From an uncultured Eubacteriales bacterium (GTDB taxonomy: Bacteria > Bacillota > Clostridia > Lachnospirales > Lachnospiraceae), in assembly GCA_900542465.1 (NCBI GenBank), contig UQNS01000003.1, forward strand, positions 62,001-126,000: a stretch of 64,000 bases of DNA. Reading direction: 5' to 3'. Shown one piece after another: positions 43,248-50,888 of this stretch; the stretch's first letter is position 1; the number at the start of each line of letters is the position of its first letter. Below the pieces are notes generated by a model. The model had not been told where the DNA came from, ran no database searches, and saw nothing but the letters and a program-made list of their open reading frames with translations. The position numbers were made by a program, and so were the translations under genes.

Positions 43248-43985
43248 ATGAAGACACTGTTTTTGGATATGAAGGCCGGTGTTGCGAGTGACATGCTGGT
43301 AGGAGCGCTGCTGGATCTGGGGGCTGATGAAGCGCCGATTGCCAGAGCTCTTGCAAGTTTCAATAAGAAGGGAATTGCAGATCTTTCATATGAGATCAAG
43401 AGAGTAAATAAAAAAGGAGTGGAAGCCTGTGATTTCAAGGTCAAGGTTGAAGGCGATGACTCCCTGGTGAAACGTAATCTTGAAGATATGCAGGAGATCA
43501 TTAATGAACTGGATCTTTCAGATATTGCCAGACGGATTGTTTTAAGAATATATGATATACTTGCGGGGGCAGAAGGAACTATATACAGGTCTGAGCCTAA
43601 CCAGCTCTATTTCCATGAAACATCTTCAATGGCCAAGCTGGCTGATATAGTTGCATTTGCTGCATGCTTTGATTCTCTTATAGTTGGGGATGTATACATC
43701 TCCAAGATAGGAGAGGGTCACGGACAGGTTGAGACGTCCGGCAGACGTCTGAACGTTCCTGTACCGGAGGTGAAGCTTATTGCGGACTTCTATAATATAC
43801 CGATCGATACTACAGATAAAGAAGGCGAACTTATTACACCATCAGGAATCGCCATGGTAGTTTCTGTAACGACTACAACTAAAAAGCTTGAGCACTTTAA
43901 AATAGTTAAGACCGGTATCGGCGCCGGAAAGATGGATTTTGACTGGCCGGCTGTTTTAGAAGCGCATATAGTTGAAAGAATATAA
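43248..43985 (+). CDS. LarC-like (DUF111) protein lacking the C-terminal domain
   Basis: The 245-residue protein resembles the N-terminal part of LarC, which inserts nickel into the pincer cofactor of lactate racemase. The LarC layout is clear: SDMLVGALLDLGA, YEIKRVNKKGVEACDFKV, LYFHETSSMAKLADIVAFA, KIGEGHGQVETSGRRLNVPVPEVKLI, and GELITPSGIAMV. Key motifs differ, however: DCFSGxSGDM is DMKAGVASDM, and FHExGAxDSIxD is FHETSSMAKLAD. Full LarC has about 400 residues; the C-terminal half is absent in all frames before the next gene, and no larA, larB or larE gene lies in the window. GGGAGG supports the ATG at 43248. It may have another function. Confidence 0.7.
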   Translation: MKTLFLDMKAGVASDMLVGALLDLGADEAPIARALASFNKKGIADLSYEIKRVNKKGVEACDFKVKVEGDDSLVKRNLEDMQEIINELDLSDIARRIVLRIYDILAGAEGTIYRSEPNQLYFHETSSMAKLADIVAFAACFDSLIVGDVYISKIGEGHGQVETSGRRLNVPVPEVKLIADFYNIPIDTTDKEGELITPSGIAMVVSVTTTTKKLEHFKIVKTGIGAGKMDFDWPAVLEAHIVERI

Positions 43986-43987
43986 AT

Positions 43988-44038
43988 AAAAATGACACAG
44001 ACTTTTTGAGGATACCTGATCAAATCTGTGTCATTTTT
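43988..44038. terminator. Bidirectional terminator between the LarC-like gene and thiE
   Basis: aaaaatgacacaga (43988-44001) pairs with tctgtgtcattttt (44025-44038), a perfect 14-bp stem with A5 and T5 ends and a 23-base loop. It serves both converging transcripts and its right end touches the stop codon of thiE. Confidence 0.9.
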
Positions 44039-44691
44039 CATTTTATGGCGTTTTCATCATATATTTTTGATAATTCTTCCAGAGTTTTTCCTATGTTGTC
44101 AGATCCCACTATACCCGTAACGAGACAGGCCGTTTTAGCGCCGTGCCTGTATACTTCTCCAAGATTATGGGGCTTGATGCCGCCTATGGCAACGAAAGGG
44201 ATATTTATATTGGCAGCCACATAGTCAAGGTAGTCAAGACCAACGGGCGCGCATACGTTTTTCTTGGTCTTAGTGGCATATATCGGACCTACTCCAATAT
44301 AGTCAGCCCCCATTGCTGCGGCAGCTTCCGCCTGAGCAGGAGAATGAGTAGAAAGGCCGATAATGTATTCGGGGCCGAGTATATTTCGGACAGCCTTCAA
44401 GGGGATATCATCTTGTCCTATGTGTACGCCGTCAGCCTTAACGGCGATACAGATATCGACGAAGTCATCAATGATAAAAACAGCGCCGTAAGCTTTTGTC
44501 ATCTCACGGATCTTGAGACATTGTTCATACACATACAGACCGGTCTTTTCCTTTTCTCTGTATTGTATGACTTTAACACCGGCTTTTAGCATTTCCTCCA
44601 CATCCTTGATATTATCATGAGAAAATGAAAGGTCCTCGGCAGTCATACCGTAGATGGGACAGTCTTTAAAGATATCTTTTCTGGAAGTCAT
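44038..44691 (-). CDS. thiE: Thiamine phosphate synthase
   Basis: ThiE joins HMP-diphosphate and the thiazole phosphate to give thiamine phosphate. The 217-residue TIM barrel has IQYREKEK (about residues 41-48), DGVHIGQDDIPL, IGLSTHS, GADYIGVGPIYATKTK and VAIGGI, all typical. It is the last gene of the thi operon, 21 bases after thiF. The ribosome site (GGAG) is about 12 bases from the ATG, longer than for its neighbours. Confidence 0.95.
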   Translation of the reverse strand: MTSRKDIFKDCPIYGMTAEDLSFSHDNIKDVEEMLKAGVKVIQYREKEKTGLYVYEQCLKIREMTKAYGAVFIIDDFVDICIAVKADGVHIGQDDIPLKAVRNILGPEYIIGLSTHSPAQAEAAAAMGADYIGVGPIYATKTKKNVCAPVGLDYLDYVAANINIPFVAIGGIKPHNLGEVYRHGAKTACLVTGIVGSDNIGKTLEELSKIYDENAIK

Positions 44692-44712
44692 CAGTGCTTT
44701 ATTCTCCTTAGA

Positions 44713-45411
44713 TCAATATTCTGCCTTGCCGTTGTTTAAAGCAAGCTCTAATACGATGTCCGCTTCTTTAGCGGCTGCCAGAGTCACGCGGGGTGAGAGC
44801 GGAGGAGCTTTATCGATGCCGGATTCACCATCTCCTACCACGTAAAGGGTAGGACTTAAGTGGCGAACTACAATAGCGTCTGTGTGTCCGTATCCCGCAA
44901 TTCCCGAAGCAGAAACAACAGGTTTTCCGGTCGGAACGGCACCTGATACGAAAACGGCCTTATTTTCCGGAGTATCAAATGCTTCAACGATGATATCGCA
45001 GTCATTTGTCAGAGTTGCGACATCGGAAGGAGTCTCTATCTTACCGGTAATCGCTTCAAGTACAAGGTCCGGTTCAAGCCGGAGAAGCGTCTGTGCAAGA
45101 GCATGAGTCTTGGTCATACCGATCTGGTCCGGGAAAAAAAGCTGTCGGTTCAGGTTACTCTTATCAACAACATCAAAATCAAGGAGCGTCAGCTTTCTGA
45201 AACCGGATCTGACAAGCATGTGGGCAACATTTGAGCCCAGGCCTCCGCAGCCTGCGATGAAAACGTGAGTATTATTAAGAAGATCAAGCTGGTCTTCGGT
45301 GAAGTATCTTTTCAGACCGTCTTCCAGTTCATAGCCATCGGTTAAAGGAGGCTTTTCCGGTGAGGTCTTCTCTTTAGATGTTCCGGCTGAAAAAATATCT
45401 TTTAAATGCAT
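44713..45411 (-). CDS. thiF: ThiS adenylyltransferase
   Basis: This E1-like enzyme of 232 residues activates the C-terminus of ThiS with ATP before sulfur transfer. The nucleotide-binding GCGGLGSNVAHMLVRSG (about residues 54-70), the LLDFDVVDKSNLNRQ segment with its arginine finger, and the catalytic region around DIIVEAFD are present. The usual pair of zinc-binding CxxC motifs is not seen, as in short clostridial ThiF forms. An N-terminal tail of about 25 residues is unlike other members. It lies between thiH and thiE. Confidence 0.92.
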   Translation of the reverse strand: MHLKDIFSAGTSKEKTSPEKPPLTDGYELEDGLKRYFTEDQLDLLNNTHVFIAGCGGLGSNVAHMLVRSGFRKLTLLDFDVVDKSNLNRQLFFPDQIGMTKTHALAQTLLRLEPDLVLEAITGKIETPSDVATLTNDCDIIVEAFDTPENKAVFVSGAVPTGKPVVSASGIAGYGHTDAIVVRHLSPTLYVVGDGESGIDKAPPLSPRVTLAAAKEADIVLELALNNGKAEY

Positions 45412-45429
45412 ATATACCTCGTTTCTTAA

Positions 45430-46557
45430 TCAAATATCTCTTATCAGGGGCTCCCAATCTTTAAGGACCGGCTGATATCCACGTTTTTTTATGGCTTCGA
45501 CCATTTCGTCAACACTTCTGGTATCGGTGATCTCAAATTGTCCTTCACTTTTTACATCTTCTCCATGTCCTCCTACTTCAGTAACGGATCCGGCGCTCAT
45601 CTTGGTGACTCCCAGGCCTATGAGCCGGTCTCTGAAAGAAGCCGGTTCCCGGGTGGAGACAGTGATCCCAAGTCTTGGTATAAAAAGCCGGTAGGCGACC
45701 ATTGCCTGAACCAGGTCTATATCACTGACGGTCGAGTGAACTCTGAAATGAGTCTCACCCTCGTGTTCGCAGATCCTGGGAAGAGAAACTGCAATATCAG
45801 TGCCAGGATATTTTTGCTGGAGATACATGGCGTGAAGTCCTGTGAAGAAGGTATCCTTCCTCCAATCATCAAGTCCAAGCAGAGCGCCAAGATTTACGCT
45901 GTTGTAGTGAGCCTGACAGGCAAGCTCCGGAGAATCAAGTCTTTTTCTATAGTCACGCTTTTCCCCCACAGGGTGAAGGATGGGGTAAATATCTTCATTG
46001 TAGGTTTCCTGAAACATGGTAAATCCGTCGACACCGGCGTCAAAAAGCATGCGATATTCCTCTTTAGTAAGAGAATAAACCTCAATAGAGATGGAGTCCA
46101 CATATTTTTTTAGTATCTTAACGCATGAAGCGATATATTCCGGCGGGCTTGCCTTACGGCTCTCGCCGGTCAGGATTATTATATGACGGATACCCTGGTC
46201 ACGAATAGCCTTTCCCTCGATCTCGACTTCCTCAGGAGAGAGTATAGCCCGTTTTACAGGATTATTTCGGTTAAAACCACAGTAAAGGCAGCCGTTTTCA
46301 CATATATTTGCCAAATACAGAGGAGTAAAAACAGTGATAGTCCTGCCAAAAAAACGCTCGGTAAGCTTATGTGCCGACTGAGCCATGGATTCAAGAACGG
46401 GGTCATGCGCGGCAGCGGGAGACAGCATGCGCAGAAAATCCAGCGGATCTTTATTTGGCTTTTCAATGGCCCTGTAAACATCATCAGCAGTTGTTGAAAT
46501 AAAAAAATCATCAAAGTCGAAATTTTTATATTCTTTATAGAGTTCATAAAATCCCAT
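45430..46557 (-). CDS. thiH: 2-iminoacetate synthase (tyrosine lyase)
   Basis: ThiH is a radical SAM enzyme that splits tyrosine into p-cresol and dehydroglycine for thiazole synthesis, the anaerobic alternative to ThiO. The 375-residue protein has the cluster motif CENGCLYCGF (CxxxCxxC) near residue 89, followed by the segment IRHIIILTGESRKASP, and the C-terminal MSAGSVTEVGGHG. AAGGAG lies close to the ATG. The use of ThiH supports an anaerobic host. Confidence 0.95.
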   Translation of the reverse strand: MGFYELYKEYKNFDFDDFFISTTADDVYRAIEKPNKDPLDFLRMLSPAAAHDPVLESMAQSAHKLTERFFGRTITVFTPLYLANICENGCLYCGFNRNNPVKRAILSPEEVEIEGKAIRDQGIRHIIILTGESRKASPPEYIASCVKILKKYVDSISIEVYSLTKEEYRMLFDAGVDGFTMFQETYNEDIYPILHPVGEKRDYRKRLDSPELACQAHYNSVNLGALLGLDDWRKDTFFTGLHAMYLQQKYPGTDIAVSLPRICEHEGETHFRVHSTVSDIDLVQAMVAYRLFIPRLGITVSTREPASFRDRLIGLGVTKMSAGSVTEVGGHGEDVKSEGQFEITDTRSVDEMVEAIKKRGYQPVLKDWEPLIRDI

Positions 46558-46567
46558 AGCTGTCTCC

Positions 46568-47347
46568 TTAGTGTAAGAAACCGGTCAAAGGTGTTGAAGC
46601 TGAAGCGTATTGATTTACAGCTCCCGGGCCTGCAAGATAAGCATTGCGTCCGGCACGTATAGCCTCTCCGAAGGCTTTGGCCATTAAAACGGGGTCGGCA
46701 GCAGTGGCTATCGCAGTGTTAACGAGCACGGCGGCAGCGCCGATCTCCATGCATTCAGCAGCTTCACTCGGCTTTCCTATACCGGCATCAACAACTACGG
46801 GTATATCCAGTTCATCACACATGATCTGTACAAGTTCTCTTGTTCGAAGTCCTTTATTGGTCCCTATAGGAGCGCCAAGAGGCATTACCGAAGAAGCGCC
46901 GGCATCGCGCATTCGTCTGGCTGCATAAAGGTCGGGAGTCATGTACGGCATGACGATAAATCCTTCTTTAACAAGAATTTCTGTGGCCTTTAAAGTTTCA
47001 TCATTATCCGGAAGAAGGTATTTATTGTCAGATACTACCTCGATCTTGATCCAGTCGCCGCATCCGGCAGCGCGGCCAAGCCGGGCGATCCGCACAGCTT
47101 CCTCAGCATTTCTTGCGCCGTGAGTATTAGGCATCAGAATACGGTCTTCAGGAATGTATTGCGTTATATTTTCGCCAACGGCGTTAAAATCGACCCGGCG
47201 TATGGCTAAGGTTACCAGTTCACTGCCGGAGGCTTTTATACAGTCAGGTATGAGCGAGTCGTCTCCGAATTTGCCCGTTCCGAGAAAAAGCCGGCTTTTT
47301 AAATGAATACCACTGATTACAAGGTCATCGTTACTAGAAACATTCAT
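46568..47347 (-). CDS. thiG: Thiazole synthase
   Basis: ThiG forms the thiazole phosphate ring from deoxyxylulose phosphate, dehydroglycine and ThiS thiocarboxylate. The 259-residue protein shows SRLFLGTGKF, MPNTHGARNAEEAVRIARL, GDWIKIEVV with the Schiff-base lysine, and VDAGIGKPSEAAECMEIGAAAVLVN. Its partner ThiS lies upstream and ThiH downstream, 10 bases away. AGGAGG precedes the ATG. Confidence 0.96.
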   Translation of the reverse strand: MNVSSNDDLVISGIHLKSRLFLGTGKFGDDSLIPDCIKASGSELVTLAIRRVDFNAVGENITQYIPEDRILMPNTHGARNAEEAVRIARLGRAAGCGDWIKIEVVSDNKYLLPDNDETLKATEILVKEGFIVMPYMTPDLYAARRMRDAGASSVMPLGAPIGTNKGLRTRELVQIMCDELDIPVVVDAGIGKPSEAAECMEIGAAAVLVNTAIATAADPVLMAKAFGEAIRAGRNAYLAGPGAVNQYASASTPLTGFLH

Positions 47348-47380
47348 ATTTGCCTCCTGATTATGAGCAATTTAAAAATA

Positions 47381-47581
47381 TCAGCCGCCTCCTACAAAGC
47401 GGAGGACTTCCAAAACAGTTCCTTCTTTTAAGCTTGTGGTCTCGAAAGCTTCGAATGGGATTATGTTTCTGTCGATTTCAACGACCACATGTCTGGGGTC
47501 GAGCCCTTTTTCGTCTAGGAGCCGGGCGATAGTGACTCTGTCCGGAACATCCGCTTCCTGTCCATTTAAAATTATTTTCAT
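47381..47581 (-). CDS. thiS: Sulfur carrier protein ThiS
   Basis: This 66-residue ubiquitin-like protein carries sulfur as a C-terminal thiocarboxylate. It starts MKIILNGQEADV and ends in GGG; the family ends in Gly-Gly, so one extra glycine is present. The PRHVVVEIDRNII segment matches the ThiS core. AAGGAG lies before the ATG. It is encoded 33 bases before thiG. Confidence 0.92.
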   Translation of the reverse strand: MKIILNGQEADVPDRVTIARLLDEKGLDPRHVVVEIDRNIIPFEAFETTSLKEGTVLEVLRFVGGG

Positions 47582-47598
47582 TAGCAGCTCTCCTTAAA

Positions 47599-48390
47599 TT
47601 ATTTGAAAAACTTATAGATGTGGTTGAGGGGACCCCTTCCCCGGCCAAGGTCAAGTCTGCTGGCGATAGCACCGGTTACATATAGCTTGGCGCGGCGGAT
47701 CGATGTATCGAGATCTGAACCTTTGGCCAAGTTGGCAGCAATAGCGCTTGAAAGTGTGCATCCTGTGCCATGTGTGTTGGGATTGTTAATCTTATCAGTT
47801 GAGAAGAAGGTGGGAGTCCCGTTATCAGTGACAAGAACGTCGTCAGAGGCATTGCCTTCCCCATGTCCGCCCTTGATGAGAACAGCACATCCAAATGCCT
47901 TGTTAAGGATAACAGCGGCATCCGCCATATCCTTATCGGTATTTATCGAAGACCCGGTAAGGATTTCCGCCTCCGGTATATTAGGCGTAATGACATCTGC
48001 CATAGGAAGCAGGTAGCTGCACAGAGCTTTAACAGATGGTGCTTCTATAAGCGTTGATCCGGAAGTAGCTGCTATTACCGGATCAACTACGATTTTTGCA
48101 GCCTTGTGATAATGAAGGATCTCGCTTATAGTCTTGATGGTTTCAGGGCTTCCGGCCATACCTATTTTTATTGCATCAGGGAATATGTCTTCAAATACAC
48201 TGTTCATCTGATCTTCGACAAATGAAGCATCTATATATGATACATTATGTACCCCGAGGGTATTCTGCGCTGTCAGGGCCGTAACAACACTCATGCCATA
48301 AACGCCATTGGCGGCAAATGTTTTCAGATCAGCTTGGATGCCGGCGCCGCCGCTGGGATCACTTCCGGCGATTGTCAATGCTGTTTTCAT
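47599..48390 (-). CDS. thiD: HMP/HMP-phosphate kinase
   Basis: ThiD phosphorylates hydroxymethylpyrimidine phosphate to the diphosphate that ThiE uses. The 263-residue ribokinase-fold protein starts ALTIAGSDPSGGAGIQADLKTF, and has the VVDPVIAATSG segment, VLIKGGHGEG, and the anion hole HGTGCTLSSAIAA near residue 211. GGAGG precedes the ATG. It follows thiC by 15 bases. Confidence 0.95.
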   Translation of the reverse strand: MKTALTIAGSDPSGGAGIQADLKTFAANGVYGMSVVTALTAQNTLGVHNVSYIDASFVEDQMNSVFEDIFPDAIKIGMAGSPETIKTISEILHYHKAAKIVVDPVIAATSGSTLIEAPSVKALCSYLLPMADVITPNIPEAEILTGSSINTDKDMADAAVILNKAFGCAVLIKGGHGEGNASDDVLVTDNGTPTFFSTDKINNPNTHGTGCTLSSAIAANLAKGSDLDTSIRRAKLYVTGAIASRLDLGRGRGPLNHIYKFFK

Positions 48391-48405
48391 ATATACCTCC
48401 TACCA

Positions 48406-49722
48406 TCATTCTCCAAAGATCTTAACTTCATTTCCGTCAAGGATCTGGTTCATATTTCGTATAGAGCAGAAGTTGCCGCACATACTGCAGGTGTCTTCTT
48501 TTTCGGGAGCCGCGGAAGCACGGTAAGCCCTGGCTTTATCGGGGTCTATAGAAAGATCGAACTGAGCTTCCCAATCAAGTTTCTGTCTGGCATCAGCCAT
48601 AGCGTTATCTCTATCTGCAGCATGAGGACGCTTATTTGCTATATCCGCAGCGTGGGCGGCAATTTTAGAAGCCATGATACCTTCTTTAACATCATCAAGA
48701 TCAGGAAGCCTTAAATGTTCGGCAGGAGTTACGTAGCAGAGAAAAGAGGCGCCGGCTCTTGCAGCAATAGCGCCTCCGATAGCGGAGGTTATGTGATCAT
48801 ATCCGGGTGCAATGTCAGTAACGAGCGGTCCGAGCACATAGAAAGGAGCACCATGGCATAAGGTCTTCTGGATCTCCATGTTAGCTTCTATCTGGTTCAT
48901 AGGCATGTGACCGGGACCTTCGATCATTACCTGGACCTGTTTTTCCCAGGCTCTTTTAGTAAGCTCGCCGAGAACTATGAGTTCTTCGATCTGAGCAGGA
49001 TCTGTCGCGTCATCTATACAGCCGGGACGGCAGGCATCACCAAGAGAGATGGTCACATCATATTCACGGCAGATATCAAGTAGTTCGTCATAATATTCAT
49101 AGAAAGGGTTTTCCTCTCCGGTCATTTCCATCCATGCGTAGATAATGGAACCTCCGCGGGAAACAATATTCATTCTGCGCTTGTTCTTTTTGAATTTTTT
49201 TATCGTCTCTCTGTTGATGCCACAGTGTATCGTAAGAAAATCAACACCATCCTCTGCATGGATCCTTACAACATCGAGCCATTCCTTAGCAGTGATCTTT
49301 CGGAGATCTTTTTTGTAATAAACAAGGGCATCATATATAGGTACCGTTCCAAGCATTGCCGGACAGCGGGAAGTGATAAAGCGTCTGAAAGAACTGGTAT
49401 CACCGCATGAAGACAGGTCCATGACAGCATCTGCACCATATTTTACTGACATTTCGACCTTCTGATATTCCATTTCCCAGTCTTCAGAGTCTCTTGAAGT
49501 GCCGAGGTTTACGTTGATCTTGGTAGTAAGGGCTGAACCGACGCCTGTAGGGTCAATGCAGGTATGGTTCTTATTGCATGGAATAATGACCTGTCCCTTT
49601 GCAATAAGGCGGCGAAGAGTCTCGGCATCCATGTATTCTTTTTTAGCAACAACTTCCATTTCAGGTGTGATTATACCTTGAATGGCGGCATCCATCTGAG
49701 TTTTATAAGATATAGGCTTCAT
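48406..49722 (-). CDS. thiC: Phosphomethylpyrimidine synthase
   Basis: ThiC converts aminoimidazole ribotide to HMP phosphate by radical SAM chemistry. The 438-residue protein (a form lacking the long N-terminal domain of proteobacterial ThiC) ends with the unusual C-terminal cluster motif CSMCGNFC (CxxCxxxC reading of the CX2CX4C-type site). DLSSCGDTSSFR, EGPGHMP and YDHITSAIGGA are strong family marks. GGAGG lies before the ATG. It is the first gene of the operon, behind the TPP riboswitch. Confidence 0.95.
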   Translation of the reverse strand: MKPISYKTQMDAAIQGIITPEMEVVAKKEYMDAETLRRLIAKGQVIIPCNKNHTCIDPTGVGSALTTKINVNLGTSRDSEDWEMEYQKVEMSVKYGADAVMDLSSCGDTSSFRRFITSRCPAMLGTVPIYDALVYYKKDLRKITAKEWLDVVRIHAEDGVDFLTIHCGINRETIKKFKKNKRRMNIVSRGGSIIYAWMEMTGEENPFYEYYDELLDICREYDVTISLGDACRPGCIDDATDPAQIEELIVLGELTKRAWEKQVQVMIEGPGHMPMNQIEANMEIQKTLCHGAPFYVLGPLVTDIAPGYDHITSAIGGAIAARAGASFLCYVTPAEHLRLPDLDDVKEGIMASKIAAHAADIANKRPHAADRDNAMADARQKLDWEAQFDLSIDPDKARAYRASAAPEKEDTCSMCGNFCSIRNMNQILDGNEVKIFGE

Positions 49723-49765
49723 AATCTAATGATCCTCCTGGTCCAGTAAGATAAAATGTAATGAT

Positions 49766-49801
49766 AAAAAGAGCAGGTGTGAAAGCTACACTCCTGCTCT
49801 T
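49766..49801 (-). terminator. Riboswitch expression-platform terminator before thiC
   Basis: On the minus strand, aagagcaggagtgta pairs with a downstream arm ending cacctgctctt, followed by TTTTATC. The 9-bp core stem plus a few imperfect pairs lies between the TPP aptamer and thiC, as expected for termination when thiamine diphosphate is bound. Confidence 0.85.
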
Positions 49802-49837
49802 GATCAAGTCTACGTAAAAATAGACAGACTTATAGTG

Positions 49838-49930
49838 TGACTTCCTACGTTGGCATTACCCACATCAGGTTAAAGGGTAAAAGTTCGATTACTTCCTCTC
49901 AGCAAGCATGATTCAAGCTCCCCTGTATCG
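49838..49930 (-). promoter_or_regulatory. TPP riboswitch aptamer (THI element) of the thi operon
   Basis: Read on the minus strand the segment contains GGGGAGC, then GCTGAGAGG, ACCCTTTAACCTGAT, GGGTAATGCCAACGTAGGAAG, in the order and spacing of the conserved TPP aptamer. It lies about 120 bases before thiC with a terminator hairpin between. When TPP binds, the terminator should form and shut the operon off. Together with the promoters on each side it accounts for the 49723-50074 gap. Confidence 0.96.
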
Positions 49931-49945
49931 TGTTTTGTTGACTAC

Positions 49946-49974
49946 AATGTAGCACTTATGAAATGCAGAGTCAA
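49946..49974 (-). promoter_or_regulatory. Candidate promoter of the thi operon
   Basis: On the minus strand TTGACT (49974-49969) and TACATT (49951-49946) are 17 bases apart, about 20 bases before the aptamer begins. Confidence 0.65.
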
Positions 49975-49996
49975 TCAGAATCATTAAAAGAAAAAC

Positions 49997-50025
49997 TTGA
50001 ATAATAACTCTGTTTATTTTATGCT
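49997..50025 (+). promoter_or_regulatory. Candidate promoter of the rhodanese-thioredoxin genes
   Basis: TTGAAT (49997-50002) and TATGCT (50020-50025) are 17 bases apart, about 50 bases before the rhodanese start and divergent from the thi promoter. Confidence 0.5.
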
Positions 50026-50074
50026 TAAACTCGAGGTTATTTGTGTTTTATCAAACGCGAAAGGAAAAAAATAT

Positions 50075-50404
50075 ATGGGCCTTTTTGGAGCATTCAGAAG
50101 TGCAGTTAAGGATATAAATGACGGATATAATGAGTTTAAATTTACAGAGGGCGCTAAGCTAGTAGATGTCAGATCTGCGACGGAATATCATAATGGACAT
50201 ATTCCGGGAAGTATCAATATTCCGCTTGAAGATATCGAAAATATAAAGACGGTAATTGAAGATAAGAGTACGCCGGTATTTTTATATTGTCTCAGTGGAG
50301 CGAGATCGGAGAGAGCAGAGGGTCTTCTGAAGAAAATGCATTATACCAATGCAAAAAATATAGGCGGGATAAAGAACTTTTCCGGGGGTCTTGTCTTTCA
50401 GTAA
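50075..50404 (+). CDS. Single-domain rhodanese-like sulfurtransferase
   Basis: The 109-residue protein has one rhodanese domain. KLVDVRSATEYHNGHIPGSINIPL (about residues 24-47) is the family start, and the active-site loop YCLSGARS contains the catalytic cysteine in the CxxGxR form. It is cytoplasmic. AAAGGAA supports the ATG at 50075. It is followed by thioredoxin 25 bases later, and lies opposite the thi operon, which needs a sulfur donor for ThiS; that link is only an inference. Confidence 0.88.
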   Translation: MGLFGAFRSAVKDINDGYNEFKFTEGAKLVDVRSATEYHNGHIPGSINIPLEDIENIKTVIEDKSTPVFLYCLSGARSERAEGLLKKMHYTNAKNIGGIKNFSGGLVFQ

Positions 50405-50429
50405 ATGGATATAGGAGGGTGTGAGTTTA

Positions 50430-50741
50430 ATGCCAGCGACAGTAGTAAAAAAAGCAAATTTTGAAGAAGAGGTGCTTAGATCTGAGATCCCGGTGGTCGT
50501 GGATTTCTGGGCAGTATGGTGTGGTCCATGTTCACTCCAGTCTCCTGAGCTCGCGAAATTTCAGCGTGCTCATGAGGGAGAGGTAAAAACTGTCAAGATA
50601 AATGTGGATGAAGAGCAGGCTCTTGCTTCTGAGTTTGGAGTACAGGCCATTCCGACGCTTATTCTTTTTAAAGATGGTAAAGAGGTTAAGAGAGCAGTAG
50701 GTTTGCAGTCTGTAGAAAAACTCGAAGAACAATTTTTATAA
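50430..50741 (+). CDS. Thioredoxin
   Basis: The 103-residue protein has the thioredoxin active site WCGPC in FWAVWCGPCSLQSPEL (residues about 24-39) and the cis-Pro segment VQAIPTLILFKDGKEV. It lacks a signal peptide. AGGAGGGT is at 50413-50420, so the ATG at 50430 is well placed, while the GTG at 50421 is too close. It is likely co-transcribed with the rhodanese gene and ends at a strong terminator. Confidence 0.93.
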   Translation: MPATVVKKANFEEEVLRSEIPVVVDFWAVWCGPCSLQSPELAKFQRAHEGEVKTVKINVDEEQALASEFGVQAIPTLILFKDGKEVKRAVGLQSVEKLEEQFL

Positions 50742-50745
50742 GATA

Positions 50746-50792
50746 TTAAATGTCCCTGTCAGATATATGATCTGACAGGGACATTTAATTTT
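50746..50792 (+). terminator. Terminator after the thioredoxin gene
   Basis: A perfect 19-bp inverted repeat (50746-50764 with 50770-50788) with a five-base loop, followed by TTTTA. It lies four bases after the stop codon. Confidence 0.9.
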
Positions 50793-50821
50793 ACCGGTAA
50801 ACACAGAAAATATGCATTTAA

Positions 50822-50850
50822 TTGCGTTAATACAGTAATGGTGGTACAAT
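50822..50850 (+). promoter_or_regulatory. Candidate promoter of ilvE
   Basis: TTGCGT (50822-50827) and TACAAT (50845-50850) are 17 bases apart, 38 bases before the ilvE start and after the upstream terminator. Confidence 0.65.
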
Positions 50851-50888
50851 CTTTACTATTAAATTTGTAGCTTATAGGAGGTAGGCAC

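Noticed and set aside
43986..44040. A LarC2 part made by programmed frameshift after the LarC-like gene
   Set aside because: A terminator and the converging thiE gene follow within a few bases, so there is no room for a second domain.
45538..46113. Plus-strand open frame of about 190 codons opposite thiH
   Set aside because: thiH is complete on the minus strand and the frame has no ribosome site or family resemblance.
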